Positions 39,010 through 47,333 of a stretch of 64,000 nucleotides of DNA are shown here, one piece after another (position 1 is the stretch's first letter; each line of letters starts with the position of its first letter). The stretch spans positions 1 to 64,000 of the forward strand of contig JAKVOG010000013.1 in NCBI GenBank assembly GCA_022482925.1, written 5' to 3'. The notes beneath the pieces were generated by a model. That model saw only the letters and a list, made by a program, of their open reading frames with translations, searched no databases and was not told the DNA's origin. Source of the DNA: Selenomonas sp. Its GTDB lineage: Bacteria > Bacillota > Negativicutes > Selenomonadales > Selenomonadaceae. The translations under genes were made by a program, and so were the position numbers.

Positions 39010-39067
39010 AAAAAGCCGAAAAGACGGCAGACGTATGATACGTCTGCTGCTTTCCGGCTCCATTGCC
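39010..39067 (-). promoter_or_regulatory. amtB leader attenuator with a candidate ANTAR-binding hairpin
   Basis: On the minus strand, between a TATACT element and amtB, AGCCGGAAAG...GCAGACGTAT pairs with ATACGTCTGC...CTTTTCGGCT and is followed by TTTTTC: an intrinsic terminator ahead of the coding region (39010-39059). Overlapping its 5' arm is GGC-AATGGA-GCC (39056-39067), a short stem with a six-base loop having A at position 1 and G at position 4, as known for ANTAR targets. The two structures share GCC and are mutually exclusive, which is the logic of ANTAR antitermination. I found only one clear hexaloop hairpin, not the usual two. Confidence 0.55.
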
Positions 39068-39205
39068 ATCAAGTATACAGTTTTACAACAGTAAGTTTAT
39101 TCTAGCACCCTCCCGCAAAAAAATCTACCCTTTTTTTCGAGATTGGCCTGTTTTTTTGGTATAATGGTACACATAACAACGAAAATGACAAGCGAGGTCA
39201 GCACC

Positions 39206-39628
39206 ATGCAGAATTTATACAAGGTCGAAATCATCACGCGCCCGGATAAACTGGACGCCCTCAAGAATGCCCTGTACGCCATCCGCGTTACCGGCATGAC
39301 CGTCAGCCAGGTCTACGGCTGCGGCCTGTCCCAGGGACACACCGAGTTCTACCGCGGCCAGAAGGTCAATACGGAACTGCTGCCAAAGATCAAGATTGAG
39401 ATCGTCGTCTGCGACGTCCCTGTCGAGGCCGTCGTCGAGACCGCCCAGCGGGTCTGCCACACCGGCCAGATCGGCGACGGCAAGATCTTCGTCTATGCCA
39501 TCGACAACGCCATCCGCATCCGCACCAACGAGTCCGGACCGGATGCCATCATCGACCGCATGGAAGACCGCAAGATCGTCAATGCCAAAGTCCGGCAGGC
39601 CATCGAGAGCGAGCAGCGTGACAACTGA
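39206..39628 (+). CDS. glnK: P-II nitrogen regulatory protein (GlnK/GlnB)
   Basis: Trimeric signal protein reporting 2-oxoglutarate and ATP/ADP; it blocks AmtB. The T-loop reads GHTEFYRGQKVNTELLPKIK with the modifiable Tyr; the B-loop TGQIGDGKIFVYAIDNAIRI binds ATP. Residues 115-140 are a C-terminal extension (SGPDAIIDRMEDRKIVN) longer than the 112-residue standard. AGCGAGGTC precedes the ATG at 39206. TATAAT at 39160-39165 is a likely -10. Confidence 0.93.
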   Translation: MQNLYKVEIITRPDKLDALKNALYAIRVTGMTVSQVYGCGLSQGHTEFYRGQKVNTELLPKIKIEIVVCDVPVEAVVETAQRVCHTGQIGDGKIFVYAIDNAIRIRTNESGPDAIIDRMEDRKIVNAKVRQAIESEQRDN

Positions 39629-39647
39629 AGCTGCCCGGCCCGGCACC

Positions 39648-40961
39648 TCATTGCGACGAATCCTCCTGCGGCATGAGGAACCCGATCCTCAATCCGATGT
39701 GGGTCGACATGTACTTGTACTCGTTGTATTCCGCCTGCTCACTGCGTGACAGCGATGCGAAATCCGACCGTGCCTTCCGGATCTGATGATACTGCAGGTC
39801 CTCCAGACGGCTCAGCAGGATCATGTCTTTCTTGTCTGGTGAGAAGGCAACCAGGATCAGACCATCCGGTCTGTATTTCATCCCAAAGTAGGCAGCCGCG
39901 TATTCATCCGAAACGATATACAGCCGATTGTTAGTCGGGCTGACATAGCCCTTGCTTATGGCCTTCGCCAACTGCCCGGCAAAATAATACGTTTTATCCT
40001 GCCCCGATGTATCACCTCTCCCCGAGAGCATCCCATAGCCCGAAGGATCGCTGCTGATGGCTTGGCCGCCATAGGCCATCTTGAAGCAGATCCCGTTCTG
40101 GCCACGATCCTCGCAAGCGAAGGTGATCATCCCATTGCTGATTTTTTTCCAATACTCGAAAATGCGTTTCAGCCGTACATCATTATTCGAATGTGCATTG
40201 CTCCCGTGCGTAGGATCATGATACCCATGCGCGGCTTCATCCGCGATATAGTTGGTGAACACGCTGGCCATCCCGCCGGTACTCAGATCATTCGTATTGT
40301 CAATGAATTCCAGCCCCGTAGAGTCGGCTTCCTTCTCCACCTGCAGACTCATCCCCCGGTCCGAGACATCATAGATGGCCCGCTGGGCCAACTGGGACAG
40401 CAGCTGAGCAGAAGCATTCCCCTGTTGTCCGAACACTGCGAACAGCATGTTCAGGTTCTCCCGGCGGTCGACCTGGCGGAGATAGTCCTCATTGTACCAG
40501 TGCCCGATCTCATGTGCCATCACACCACTGAAATAGCTTGCCCTATAGATGCCACCGATATCATTGCAGTCATAATTGTACCGATCCCCACCGCTGAGTA
40601 TCTTCTTCGTGGCCCGGTCCATCGTCCCCTGCGTCATGTAGATATAGCCGCCCGGAAACGTATAGGCGTTCTCAGACTGATCGTCCGCGACGACCTTTAC
40701 CGCTTCAAGATACCGGTTATTGCCCGTATTGGATGTCAGCTTGCCGGGATTCGCCTTTATCAGTTTGGCCTCGAGGTCGATGATATGCTGATCCCACACA
40801 GCATTATGCTGCGCTTCATACTGACGGGCCGCCTCAGCCCCAATCATCTTTTCCTGTGCACTGGAGATATAATGCGCCTGACCAACATTGGCATTCATCA
40901 GCACGCACAGGGACACCATCCCTGCTGCCAGCATATGTTTCAAATAAAAATCCGTTCTCAT
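39648..40961 (-). CDS. Secreted M48-like zinc metalloprotease 1
   Basis: Exported zinc protease. Signal peptide (LAAGMVSLCVLMNANVGQAH); the zinc motif is GVMAHEIGHWYNED (HExxH) with the third ligand in LQVEKEADSTGLEFIDN (ExxxD, as in M48). FPGGYIYMTQG upstream is the M48 strand that precedes the active site. 437 residues, C-terminal half (about 240-437) of unknown fold. Paralogous to the proteases at 45770 and 54481. Divergent from the WYL regulator pair by 105 bp. GGGAGGAATGACA sets the start. Confidence 0.82.
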   Translation of the reverse strand: MRTDFYLKHMLAAGMVSLCVLMNANVGQAHYISSAQEKMIGAEAARQYEAQHNAVWDQHIIDLEAKLIKANPGKLTSNTGNNRYLEAVKVVADDQSENAYTFPGGYIYMTQGTMDRATKKILSGGDRYNYDCNDIGGIYRASYFSGVMAHEIGHWYNEDYLRQVDRRENLNMLFAVFGQQGNASAQLLSQLAQRAIYDVSDRGMSLQVEKEADSTGLEFIDNTNDLSTGGMASVFTNYIADEAAHGYHDPTHGSNAHSNNDVRLKRIFEYWKKISNGMITFACEDRGQNGICFKMAYGGQAISSDPSGYGMLSGRGDTSGQDKTYYFAGQLAKAISKGYVSPTNNRLYIVSDEYAAAYFGMKYRPDGLILVAFSPDKKDMILLSRLEDLQYHQIRKARSDFASLSRSEQAEYNEYKYMSTHIGLRIGFLMPQEDSSQ

Positions 40962-41066
40962 TTGTCATTCCTCCCTTTGATTTATCCCATTTCTCATCCC
41001 GGCAGGCTGCCGCCTGCTCCATCTATTTACATGATTGACCATAATCTTTGATAGGAGTGCTCTACT

Positions 41067-42374
41067 ATGGAATCTGGAAAATACCGAACGAAAACCGCCC
41101 CAAAAATGTTCAACCATTATATCAAACACTACAACACCAAGATGATCCGCTTCCTGCATTGCATATCCGAAGGCTGCTATCACCGTCAGCTTTTCCAGAA
41201 ATTCGAGATCAATGCACGGACCTATGATGACTACCTGCATCGGCTGCATTTCTGCCTGCCAGAGCATCACCTGACACGGACCAGGAACGGACATAAGACC
41301 ATGACCCACTTCGTGGGCAATCTCTATCATGGACCGGATAACTACCTGCTCCACACATTTTACCTCAAGGCCATCACCATCAACCGCTGCTTCCACGCGA
41401 TAAGCATACTGCAGCTGATGGCTGAATCCCCCTCGGAACAACTGTCCATCGATGACTTCGCATCAAAGATTAGCAATTGCCTCTTTGATGCAAAGCACAA
41501 TGCAGATCTCGAGCACTCTCTGGCCTTCGATCCAGACTCCGGCGAAATCTGCATGAAATCCATCCGCCGGACCATGGATGAGCTATGCCGGCAGGGACTA
41601 GTCAAGAAGATACGACAGAACAGTGCCTATCGGTATCAGCTTGCTGAGAATCCACTGCAAGATCTCTCCCCCGACGAGGCCCGGCAGCTCTACCTTGCCA
41701 TCACCTTCTATAAGAATGTCGCCCTGCTGAGTGCTCCGGGCAGCTGGCTGGCCGATACACTCCAGCAGCTCTTCCCGGACTGCGTACCGGATATGCCAGC
41801 CTGCCAGTTCAAGAACAATGTTCCGATCCGCATGCTGACTGAGCCGCGCATCTACGACCTGCTGAACCATCTGAACCGGCAGCATCTGCTGCGGCAGGAG
41901 AATACGCGGATCTCACTCCCTCTCTATTTCGAGACCGATTATACCTATAACCAGCAGTACCTGGTCGTCAATAATGGTAAAGCGCTGGAGCGATGGCGGC
42001 TGGATAACCAGAAGGAGATCACCTGCCCTAAAGCTTCCCCCCAGAAGCCCATATCGCCACAGCCGCCTGCTGCACCAGACAAGAAAGGACTGCTGCAGCT
42101 CCGCTTCTTTCCCAAGTCCGCCAGCCATCAGCGCAACCTCTGCCAGATGCTGCGCAAGCGCCAGCCGGATGTAACCATACAGGAGCGGCCAGACGGCATC
42201 GGCTTCGATGCCTCCTTCCTCATCAATGACTGGCTGAATTACCTGCCCTGGCTCCGCTCCCTGCATCCCTATGTAGAGATTCTGGACAGTCCGGACAAGA
42301 ACATCCAGAAGCTACGCCAACGCATGAAGAAGGATATCGAGGAGGTATTGAATAACTATGCCGGAATTATTTGA
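41067..42374 (+). CDS. WYL-domain regulator, first of a pair
   Basis: 435-residue protein with an N-terminal DNA-binding-like segment (CYHRQLFQKFEINARTYDDY and DEARQLYLA region) and, after residue 270, a WYL-like beta-barrel (ISLPLYFETDYTYNQQYLVV, NNGKALERWRLDN), a Pro/Lys linker (about 315-345), then a WCX-like C-terminal domain. WYL proteins are nucleic-acid or nucleotide-sensing transcriptional regulators often found beside CRISPR and other defence genes. AGGAG precedes 41067; it overlaps the next gene by 17 bp. The exact domain boundaries are my reading. Confidence 0.65.
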   Translation: MESGKYRTKTAPKMFNHYIKHYNTKMIRFLHCISEGCYHRQLFQKFEINARTYDDYLHRLHFCLPEHHLTRTRNGHKTMTHFVGNLYHGPDNYLLHTFYLKAITINRCFHAISILQLMAESPSEQLSIDDFASKISNCLFDAKHNADLEHSLAFDPDSGEICMKSIRRTMDELCRQGLVKKIRQNSAYRYQLAENPLQDLSPDEARQLYLAITFYKNVALLSAPGSWLADTLQQLFPDCVPDMPACQFKNNVPIRMLTEPRIYDLLNHLNRQHLLRQENTRISLPLYFETDYTYNQQYLVVNNGKALERWRLDNQKEITCPKASPQKPISPQPPAAPDKKGLLQLRFFPKSASHQRNLCQMLRKRQPDVTIQERPDGIGFDASFLINDWLNYLPWLRSLHPYVEILDSPDKNIQKLRQRMKKDIEEVLNNYAGII

Positions 42375-43338
42375 AGAGACCAAGAGCCGCCTATTCACTG
42401 TCCTCTGCCAACTGATCAATGAAGTCCATCAAGGCAGATCCTACAACCGCCAGCAGCTCATCGACCGCATGAAGGAATGCCTGGGCTTCCACTATGACCC
42501 CAAGGACATCTGCAATGCAGATGCCGAGACCGAGCGGGACCTCATCGATACGATGTTCCTCTTCAGCCAGTCCAAAGAGGCCCTGCTGCTCATCGATGCA
42601 CCGGTCCCCATCCAGCCGACCAGCATCGAGCTGAAATGGCTGAAGGCCATGCTGCTCGATGACACCTTCAACTGGCTGCTGCCAGATGACCTGCGCCAGA
42701 AGCTGCTCACACGGCTGGACGGCATTCATCCGCTCATCAGACAGGACCAATGGCATCGGATACAGGCTGACGGCGACATGCCGACGGCTGACCTGAACCA
42801 GCAGCTTGCCCTCATCCAGACCGCCTTCCAGCAGCAGGTCAAGATCCACTACATCAACCAGGCAGTTGATGGCACCATCTATGAGAAAGATGCCATTCCC
42901 TGTCGGCTCGAATATGACCTGGCTGCCAACCACTATTCCCTGATCATCTGGTCCGAGGAAGAATCACGGGCCATCAAGCTGAACCTCGCATCGCTGCAGG
43001 AACTCAACCTGACGGAGACGCCCATCCCGGACGAGATCAGCGGGCAGTTGGAAGCCTTCTATGCAAAAGCACCAAAGGAAACCATCAAGCTGCGCCTCAA
43101 GAATACCTACAACGCCGTCCAACGCTGCTTTGCCCTTTTCGCCTCCTATGACAAATCCTCTATCGTCGACGATGACCTGCAGACCTACGAGCTGGACATC
43201 CAGTACTACCGCTTCGACCGGCCAGAGATCATGCAGAGGATCCTTTCTCTCGGCCCGGCAGCCACTGTCCTGTCGCCGCCGGAGGCCCGGCAGGAAATCT
43301 GTGACATCATGGCAGCAGCACAGCAGCGCTATCTATAG
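42358..43338 (+). CDS. WYL-domain regulator, second of a pair
   Basis: 326 residues: N-terminal helical part (YNRQQLIDRMKECLGFHYDP), a central region (IELKWLKAMLLDDTFNWLLP, typical of the segment before WYL), WYL-like strands (VKIHYINQAVDGTIYEKDAI, HYSLIIWSEEESRAIKLNL) and a C-terminal WCX-like domain ending REPARQEICDIMAAAQQRYL-type helix. Tandem WYL pairs of this sort occur in Firmicutes accessory loci. Stops 3 bp before the convergent CARF gene. Confidence 0.65.
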   Translation: MPELFEETKSRLFTVLCQLINEVHQGRSYNRQQLIDRMKECLGFHYDPKDICNADAETERDLIDTMFLFSQSKEALLLIDAPVPIQPTSIELKWLKAMLLDDTFNWLLPDDLRQKLLTRLDGIHPLIRQDQWHRIQADGDMPTADLNQQLALIQTAFQQQVKIHYINQAVDGTIYEKDAIPCRLEYDLAANHYSLIIWSEEESRAIKLNLASLQELNLTETPIPDEISGQLEAFYAKAPKETIKLRLKNTYNAVQRCFALFASYDKSSIVDDDLQTYELDIQYYRFDRPEIMQRILSLGPAATVLSPPEARQEICDIMAAAQQRYL

Positions 43339-43341
43339 GCA

Positions 43342-45222
43342 TCAGCTCTCGGACACCTCCCCTTCATGCGATGCCAATATTTCCGCCAGCTCCTTTATGC
43401 CATCCTCCATGTATTGGCGCAGTTCCTTCGAATTTCTAAACCGGCTTTTCTCCAGCTTCGCATGATTGGTAGTATTCCGCTCCGCCTTAATCCGGGCATA
43501 GCGGTTCATGACTGAGACAATCTGCTGCTTTGACAGGCGTGTAGAGACCAGTGCCTCGGTCAGCAAATGCAGAAAACGAACCGAATAATTTACCGACAAC
43601 CGGCCAAACACTTCCTTGGCCGGTTCTTTCTGTATACCCGACTTGAGGAAATTCAGTAGTATCTTGAACCGCTCACCAGCATCATCCGTCTCCCATAGTG
43701 GCAGTCCCTTCTTCTGCTGATTCTCGCTGTAAGCCTTCAGCAGCAATTGGAGACAGCTGTCCCCCTCTTCCACTGGCTGCATCAATGGCGACGGATTATC
43801 GTGCAGGTCGCGGATACGCTGCAGCCTGTCCATGACGTCCTGACGCTCTGGCAGCCATACCTCTGGCATTTCGTCCAGGATCTCTTCCAGCCGGGCTGAT
43901 GCAGCAGTCATATCATAGCCTCCTTTCCCCAACAGCTTGGTGATTTTCATCTTATAGCTGCCCTGCAATCTATCAAGGGCTGCGTCCTTGGTCTCCAAAT
44001 CTTTCTGGTCATGTGCTTCAGCCCACTTGATTTCATAGATGTTGAGCAGGAAGAAATTGAAACTGCGACGGTCCCCCTCCTCCTGATACTGTGCGGCCTG
44101 CCGATGCTGCTCATCATCCACATATACCAGCGAATCCGGCTCCCGGCATAGGATCTCCGGCAGGCATTCGGTATAGAGGGTCATCGCCTGCTGCAGATAG
44201 CCATGGTCCAGGCACCACTGGATCGAGTCCAGGTCGTTCGCCGAGGGATCGAGCAGCAATCCATAGTCCTTCTGGATCCGTTCCTGCAGCTGATACATCC
44301 ATTTGTCATTCAAGCGGCCAGCTGCCAACGGTTCTCCCGCCTTTTCCTCCGCCTGATCCTGCGTGGCAGCCTCAAACTGAATCAAGGCATCCCGAAGCTT
44401 ATTTACCGCCTCCTGGAAGCGCCCACGATGGCAAAGCTTGACCTCATCGGCGAAATGCTCCATAGTATCCAGCAGTTTCTTCAGCTCAGGTGGCTGCGTA
44501 CGTCCAGCAAAGTAATTCCGGATAGCGGACACGCTGCCGAAACGGGCAAACTCCTCTGCCCCAGCAATCAAGTCAAACAAATGATAAATCTCATCTGCGA
44601 CCTCTACCGTCCCCCTATGCGTATTGATATCAAAATTCGAGTAAAGGACACGTCCGATCCGGATACGCTGGTACTGCATCAGACGCATGACGCTCAGCAT
44701 CATCATATTCGCATGGCGCAGCCCACCCGTGCAGTCTGCATGAAGGATAATCTCATCATCCGGGAATTCCCTGGCATAGGCTCGGATCCGGCCAGCCACA
44801 TCTGCCACCATCCCCATAGCTTTCTCGATTGGCTCAGACTCCTCATACGGATAGATTGACTGCTCATCCACACATTCTGTGGCATTCGGCATGACGTCCT
44901 TCAACTGTTCCTTGAAATAATCCAAATGCGAAATTGGCTTGCCATTCACCAGCAGAGGAATCAGATCCTGTTTGGGACGCTTGACGCCGACAAACTCTTT
45001 CCGCACCTTATGGGACGCAAACATGAAAATCCGGTCGATCCGGTCGATTGGCTTCCCCTGCCACGTATCAGCCAACAGATAACGGATCGCAGATTCATTT
45101 GTTGTTTTCGTGACCACATCTCGCCCACCAATCGGATACGTCGCGGTGGACACTACAACCTTGCTATCCTCTTGCCTTGCCTTAACGTCGCTCAGAAACA
45201 TCAGCATGATATGTTTTGTCAT
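43342..45222 (-). CDS. TM1812/DxTHG-family CRISPR-associated CARF-HEPN protein 1
   Basis: Type III CRISPR accessory effector. The N-terminal CARF-like domain begins MTKHIMLMFLSDVKA; TTNESAIRYLL and the family motif LHADCTGGLRHANMMMLSVM (a D-x-T-G-G variant of DxTHG) follow, then DLIAGAEEFARFGSV. A long helical middle leads to a C-terminal HEPN ribonuclease motif AERNTTNHAKLEK (R-x4-H). Such proteins bind cyclic oligoadenylate made by Cas10 and cleave RNA. 626 residues, the longest of three paralogues here. GGAGGAATGTAAA sets the start. Probably co-transcribed with the Csx20-like gene 69 bp upstream. Confidence 0.85.
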   Translation of the reverse strand: MTKHIMLMFLSDVKARQEDSKVVVSTATYPIGGRDVVTKTTNESAIRYLLADTWQGKPIDRIDRIFMFASHKVRKEFVGVKRPKQDLIPLLVNGKPISHLDYFKEQLKDVMPNATECVDEQSIYPYEESEPIEKAMGMVADVAGRIRAYAREFPDDEIILHADCTGGLRHANMMMLSVMRLMQYQRIRIGRVLYSNFDINTHRGTVEVADEIYHLFDLIAGAEEFARFGSVSAIRNYFAGRTQPPELKKLLDTMEHFADEVKLCHRGRFQEAVNKLRDALIQFEAATQDQAEEKAGEPLAAGRLNDKWMYQLQERIQKDYGLLLDPSANDLDSIQWCLDHGYLQQAMTLYTECLPEILCREPDSLVYVDDEQHRQAAQYQEEGDRRSFNFFLLNIYEIKWAEAHDQKDLETKDAALDRLQGSYKMKITKLLGKGGYDMTAASARLEEILDEMPEVWLPERQDVMDRLQRIRDLHDNPSPLMQPVEEGDSCLQLLLKAYSENQQKKGLPLWETDDAGERFKILLNFLKSGIQKEPAKEVFGRLSVNYSVRFLHLLTEALVSTRLSKQQIVSVMNRYARIKAERNTTNHAKLEKSRFRNSKELRQYMEDGIKELAEILASHEGEVSES

Positions 45223-45291
45223 TTTACATTCCTCCCATTCATCTCTGCTTACCATTATACTGTCATCCATGGCCGTCTGCCACTTTATTGC

Positions 45292-45663
45292 TCAGATATA
45301 TGGCCGGAACCGCACGAAACAGAACGTCGACTCGCGCTTGGTCCTTCCCGCTTCATCCTGCCATTCTTTCACACGACGCTCACTGCTGGCAGCCAGTACC
45401 GTGATATGGCTTAACCGCAGCAGATGAACGAGCAAGCTGGTATAGGTGAACTCCCCCTGGCAAAGCACAGCCTCTGGCTTCATCGCCACGATCCGGGCCG
45501 CTGTCCCTACCGCCATTCCGGCAATCTCTACCTCCCCCCAGTCCGGATGGATATCCGGGAACGGCAGATCCACAATACGCCCGAAGCGCTCTGCTGCCGC
45601 CCGCTGCTCGATCGACCACTGTTCCGATCTATGATTTGTATGATTGATGAAAATTGCATCCAT
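45292..45663 (-). CDS. Small Csx20-like protein, candidate ring nuclease
   Basis: 123 residues: AIFINHTNHRSEQWSIEQRA, RIVDLPFPDIHPDW, then PEAVLCQGEFTYTSLLVHLL and ITVLAASSERRVKEWQ. The layout (hydrophobic strand with a His/Asn motif, LP-strand, QG-[DE]-F-xxT...xxLV, A-[AT]-[ST]-x-R) resembles Csx20, a single-domain CARF-like ring nuclease that degrades cyclic oligoadenylates and switches off type III effectors. The match is by eye. It has its own box-type promoter and precedes a CARF-HEPN gene, the sort of effector it would control. Confidence 0.6.
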   Translation of the reverse strand: MDAIFINHTNHRSEQWSIEQRAAAERFGRIVDLPFPDIHPDWGEVEIAGMAVGTAARIVAMKPEAVLCQGEFTYTSLLVHLLRLSHITVLAASSERRVKEWQDEAGRTKRESTFCFVRFRPYI

Positions 45664-45697
45664 AATGATCTCTCCTCTCTAATGACCTTACTCCTAC

Positions 45698-45743
45698 ATT
45701 ATAGTGAACCATATCCTGATACGCATTGCCGTTTTCCTGTGAA
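45698..45743 (-). promoter_or_regulatory. Box promoter of the Csx20-like / CARF 1 operon
   Basis: TTCACAGGAAAACGG (45729-45743), 25 bp, then TATAAT (45698-45703) on the minus strand. Same box and spacing as five other promoters in this island; the box ends where a -35 element would begin. Confidence 0.75.
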
Positions 45744-45769
45744 GACACGGTTGCTCTCCCCAACCATGC

Positions 45770-47107
45770 TCAGCTAAGGAGCAGTCGCTTGCATTCCGAA
45801 AGCTCGTACAGGAGGTATTCCTCTTCCCGAACAGCAGGCACGGTCTTGAACCCTACCAGCACGTTTACCCTATCGTAGGCAATATTGAATTTATCCAGCA
45901 GTTTGGAGTACGTGTGTCCATCTTTAAAGGTTAGCTTGGCATAAACCAGCGTCTGATCAGCCTTCACATTGGGATTGAGGTACGTGATGGGTCTTATCTC
46001 AATATCATTGCTTTGGATATCGTTCTCATGGCTGTCCCGCTCAGCACGAAGCGATGCCATCTGACCGATGAAGAAGATCGTCCGCTCCTCAGCCGTGACT
46101 TCCTTCGTTCCCAACCCGTGACCATTACCGAACCATGCTTTTCCGCCGACAGTGAATGCCCGTGTCGTGAAGTCAAAATCAACCAGCGCCCCCAGTGGTC
46201 CCTTGATGAACTTGTTATACAACGTTTTTTCCCGTCCCAGGGTGCCAGGGTGCTTCCCCGTCGATCCTGGCTTCCAGCTCTCCTCCTCATCGATATCCGT
46301 AAAGCCAAGATTCTTCCTGGCCTTCCAGAATCCATGGATCGCGGATCCGACACTCATGTTCGTGGTTCTGCTGATGAAATACTCACCATTCAGGTCTGCC
46401 AGCCGTTCCACTTCCATATTCGTATCAGACAGCATATTATTATTGGTCCCGACCTGTGCAACGAGAGACTGTAACTGCTGATCTGTGATCCGACCGGGAT
46501 TCCCCTTGAACAGGACACGCTTGATAACGGCGATATTCTCCTGATTCTGCCCTACTCCCGACATATAGACCCAGTCCCGGTTGTACCAATGCGACATCTC
46601 ATGCGCGAGATAGAAGCCGACACTCGAATTGTTGAAGATCTGGTCTGCCTTATTCGACCGACGATAGTTCCCAGTCTCTTTCACCTTGCTTTCATCGAAG
46701 ATATTCTCCTTCATGTTCACGATGTTCAGCAAGCCTTTCGAGATCAGGACATTCCCCCCCGGCACAGTCATGGCATTCACCATACTGGAATCATTCAGTA
46801 CCTTGGGGTCGTTCAGGTACATCTTATGCTCGCCATCATCGAAGTTCAGGTCCTTGGGATTCGCTTTCACGATCTCGGCGAATATCGCCTTGACATCCTC
46901 ATTCCAGACCTTCTCTCCCGGGATCCACTCCCGCATCTGCTCGCCCAGGACATTCTCTTCCTTCTCGGAAAACGTGTAATGCGGATTGACCCGCTTCACT
47001 GCTGCTGCTTCAAGTGATGAGACACTGCTGACAAGCATAGACGCCGCCAGACAAGCTACCAGAACCATATGCCATTTATTCTTTCCTGCAAAAAAAATCG
47101 TCGTCAT
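45770..47107 (-). CDS. Secreted M48-like zinc metalloprotease 2
   Basis: Paralogue of the protease at 39648. Signal peptide (HMVLVACLAASMLVSSVSSL); VPGGNVLISKG, zinc motif YLAHEMSHWYNRD (HExxH) and third ligand NMEVERLADLNGEYFI (ExxxD). The C-terminal part is unrelated in detail but of similar size. AGGGG 9 nt before the ATG at 47107 favours this start over 47113. 445 residues. It has its own copy of the CRISPR-gene box promoter. Confidence 0.82.
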   Translation of the reverse strand: MTTIFFAGKNKWHMVLVACLAASMLVSSVSSLEAAAVKRVNPHYTFSEKEENVLGEQMREWIPGEKVWNEDVKAIFAEIVKANPKDLNFDDGEHKMYLNDPKVLNDSSMVNAMTVPGGNVLISKGLLNIVNMKENIFDESKVKETGNYRRSNKADQIFNNSSVGFYLAHEMSHWYNRDWVYMSGVGQNQENIAVIKRVLFKGNPGRITDQQLQSLVAQVGTNNNMLSDTNMEVERLADLNGEYFISRTTNMSVGSAIHGFWKARKNLGFTDIDEEESWKPGSTGKHPGTLGREKTLYNKFIKGPLGALVDFDFTTRAFTVGGKAWFGNGHGLGTKEVTAEERTIFFIGQMASLRAERDSHENDIQSNDIEIRPITYLNPNVKADQTLVYAKLTFKDGHTYSKLLDKFNIAYDRVNVLVGFKTVPAVREEEYLLYELSECKRLLLS

Positions 47108-47192
47108 AGTCATTATCCCCTTTCCTATGAACATGACCGAGGCATATATCCCATAACCTCAGTCCCTATCGCTTATCTCTTTCAATGAGTTC

Positions 47193-47238
47193 ATTATAGC
47201 GAAGATTCTCGCCCTGCTCCTGCCCGTTTTCCTGTGAA
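47193..47238 (-). promoter_or_regulatory. Box promoter of metalloprotease 2
   Basis: TTCACAGGAAAACGG (47224-47238), 25 bp, then TATAAT (47193-47198) on the minus strand. Confidence 0.75.
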
Positions 47239-47250
47239 GTTATCGTATAC

Positions 47251-47281
47251 AAAAAAAATCAGGCAGCTGCCCGCTGCCTGA
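47251..47281 (-). terminator. Terminator after the glycosidase-like gene
   Basis: Stem CAGGCAGC (47260-47267) / GCTGCCTG (47273-47280) extended by TCA/TGA-like pairs, then TTTTTTTT on the minus strand. Confidence 0.85.
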
Positions 47282-47333
47282 CCATCATTTCCTATTTGAT
47301 CTAACTAAATGACATCCAGATCCTTTCCTCAAC

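Noticed and set aside
37750..39105. 451-codon open frame opposite amtB
   Set aside because: Antisense to a clear ammonium transporter and rich in Arg/Gln/His as mirrored membrane proteins are.
41067..43338. WYL pair as Cas effector subunits
   Set aside because: No RAMP glycine loops or HD/GGDD motifs; segments look like helix-turn-helix and WYL strands.
45698..45743. Reading TTCACA of the box as an ordinary -35 element
   Set aside because: Its distance to the -10 is 34 bp in five copies, too long for a sigma-70 spacer; an activator site fits better.
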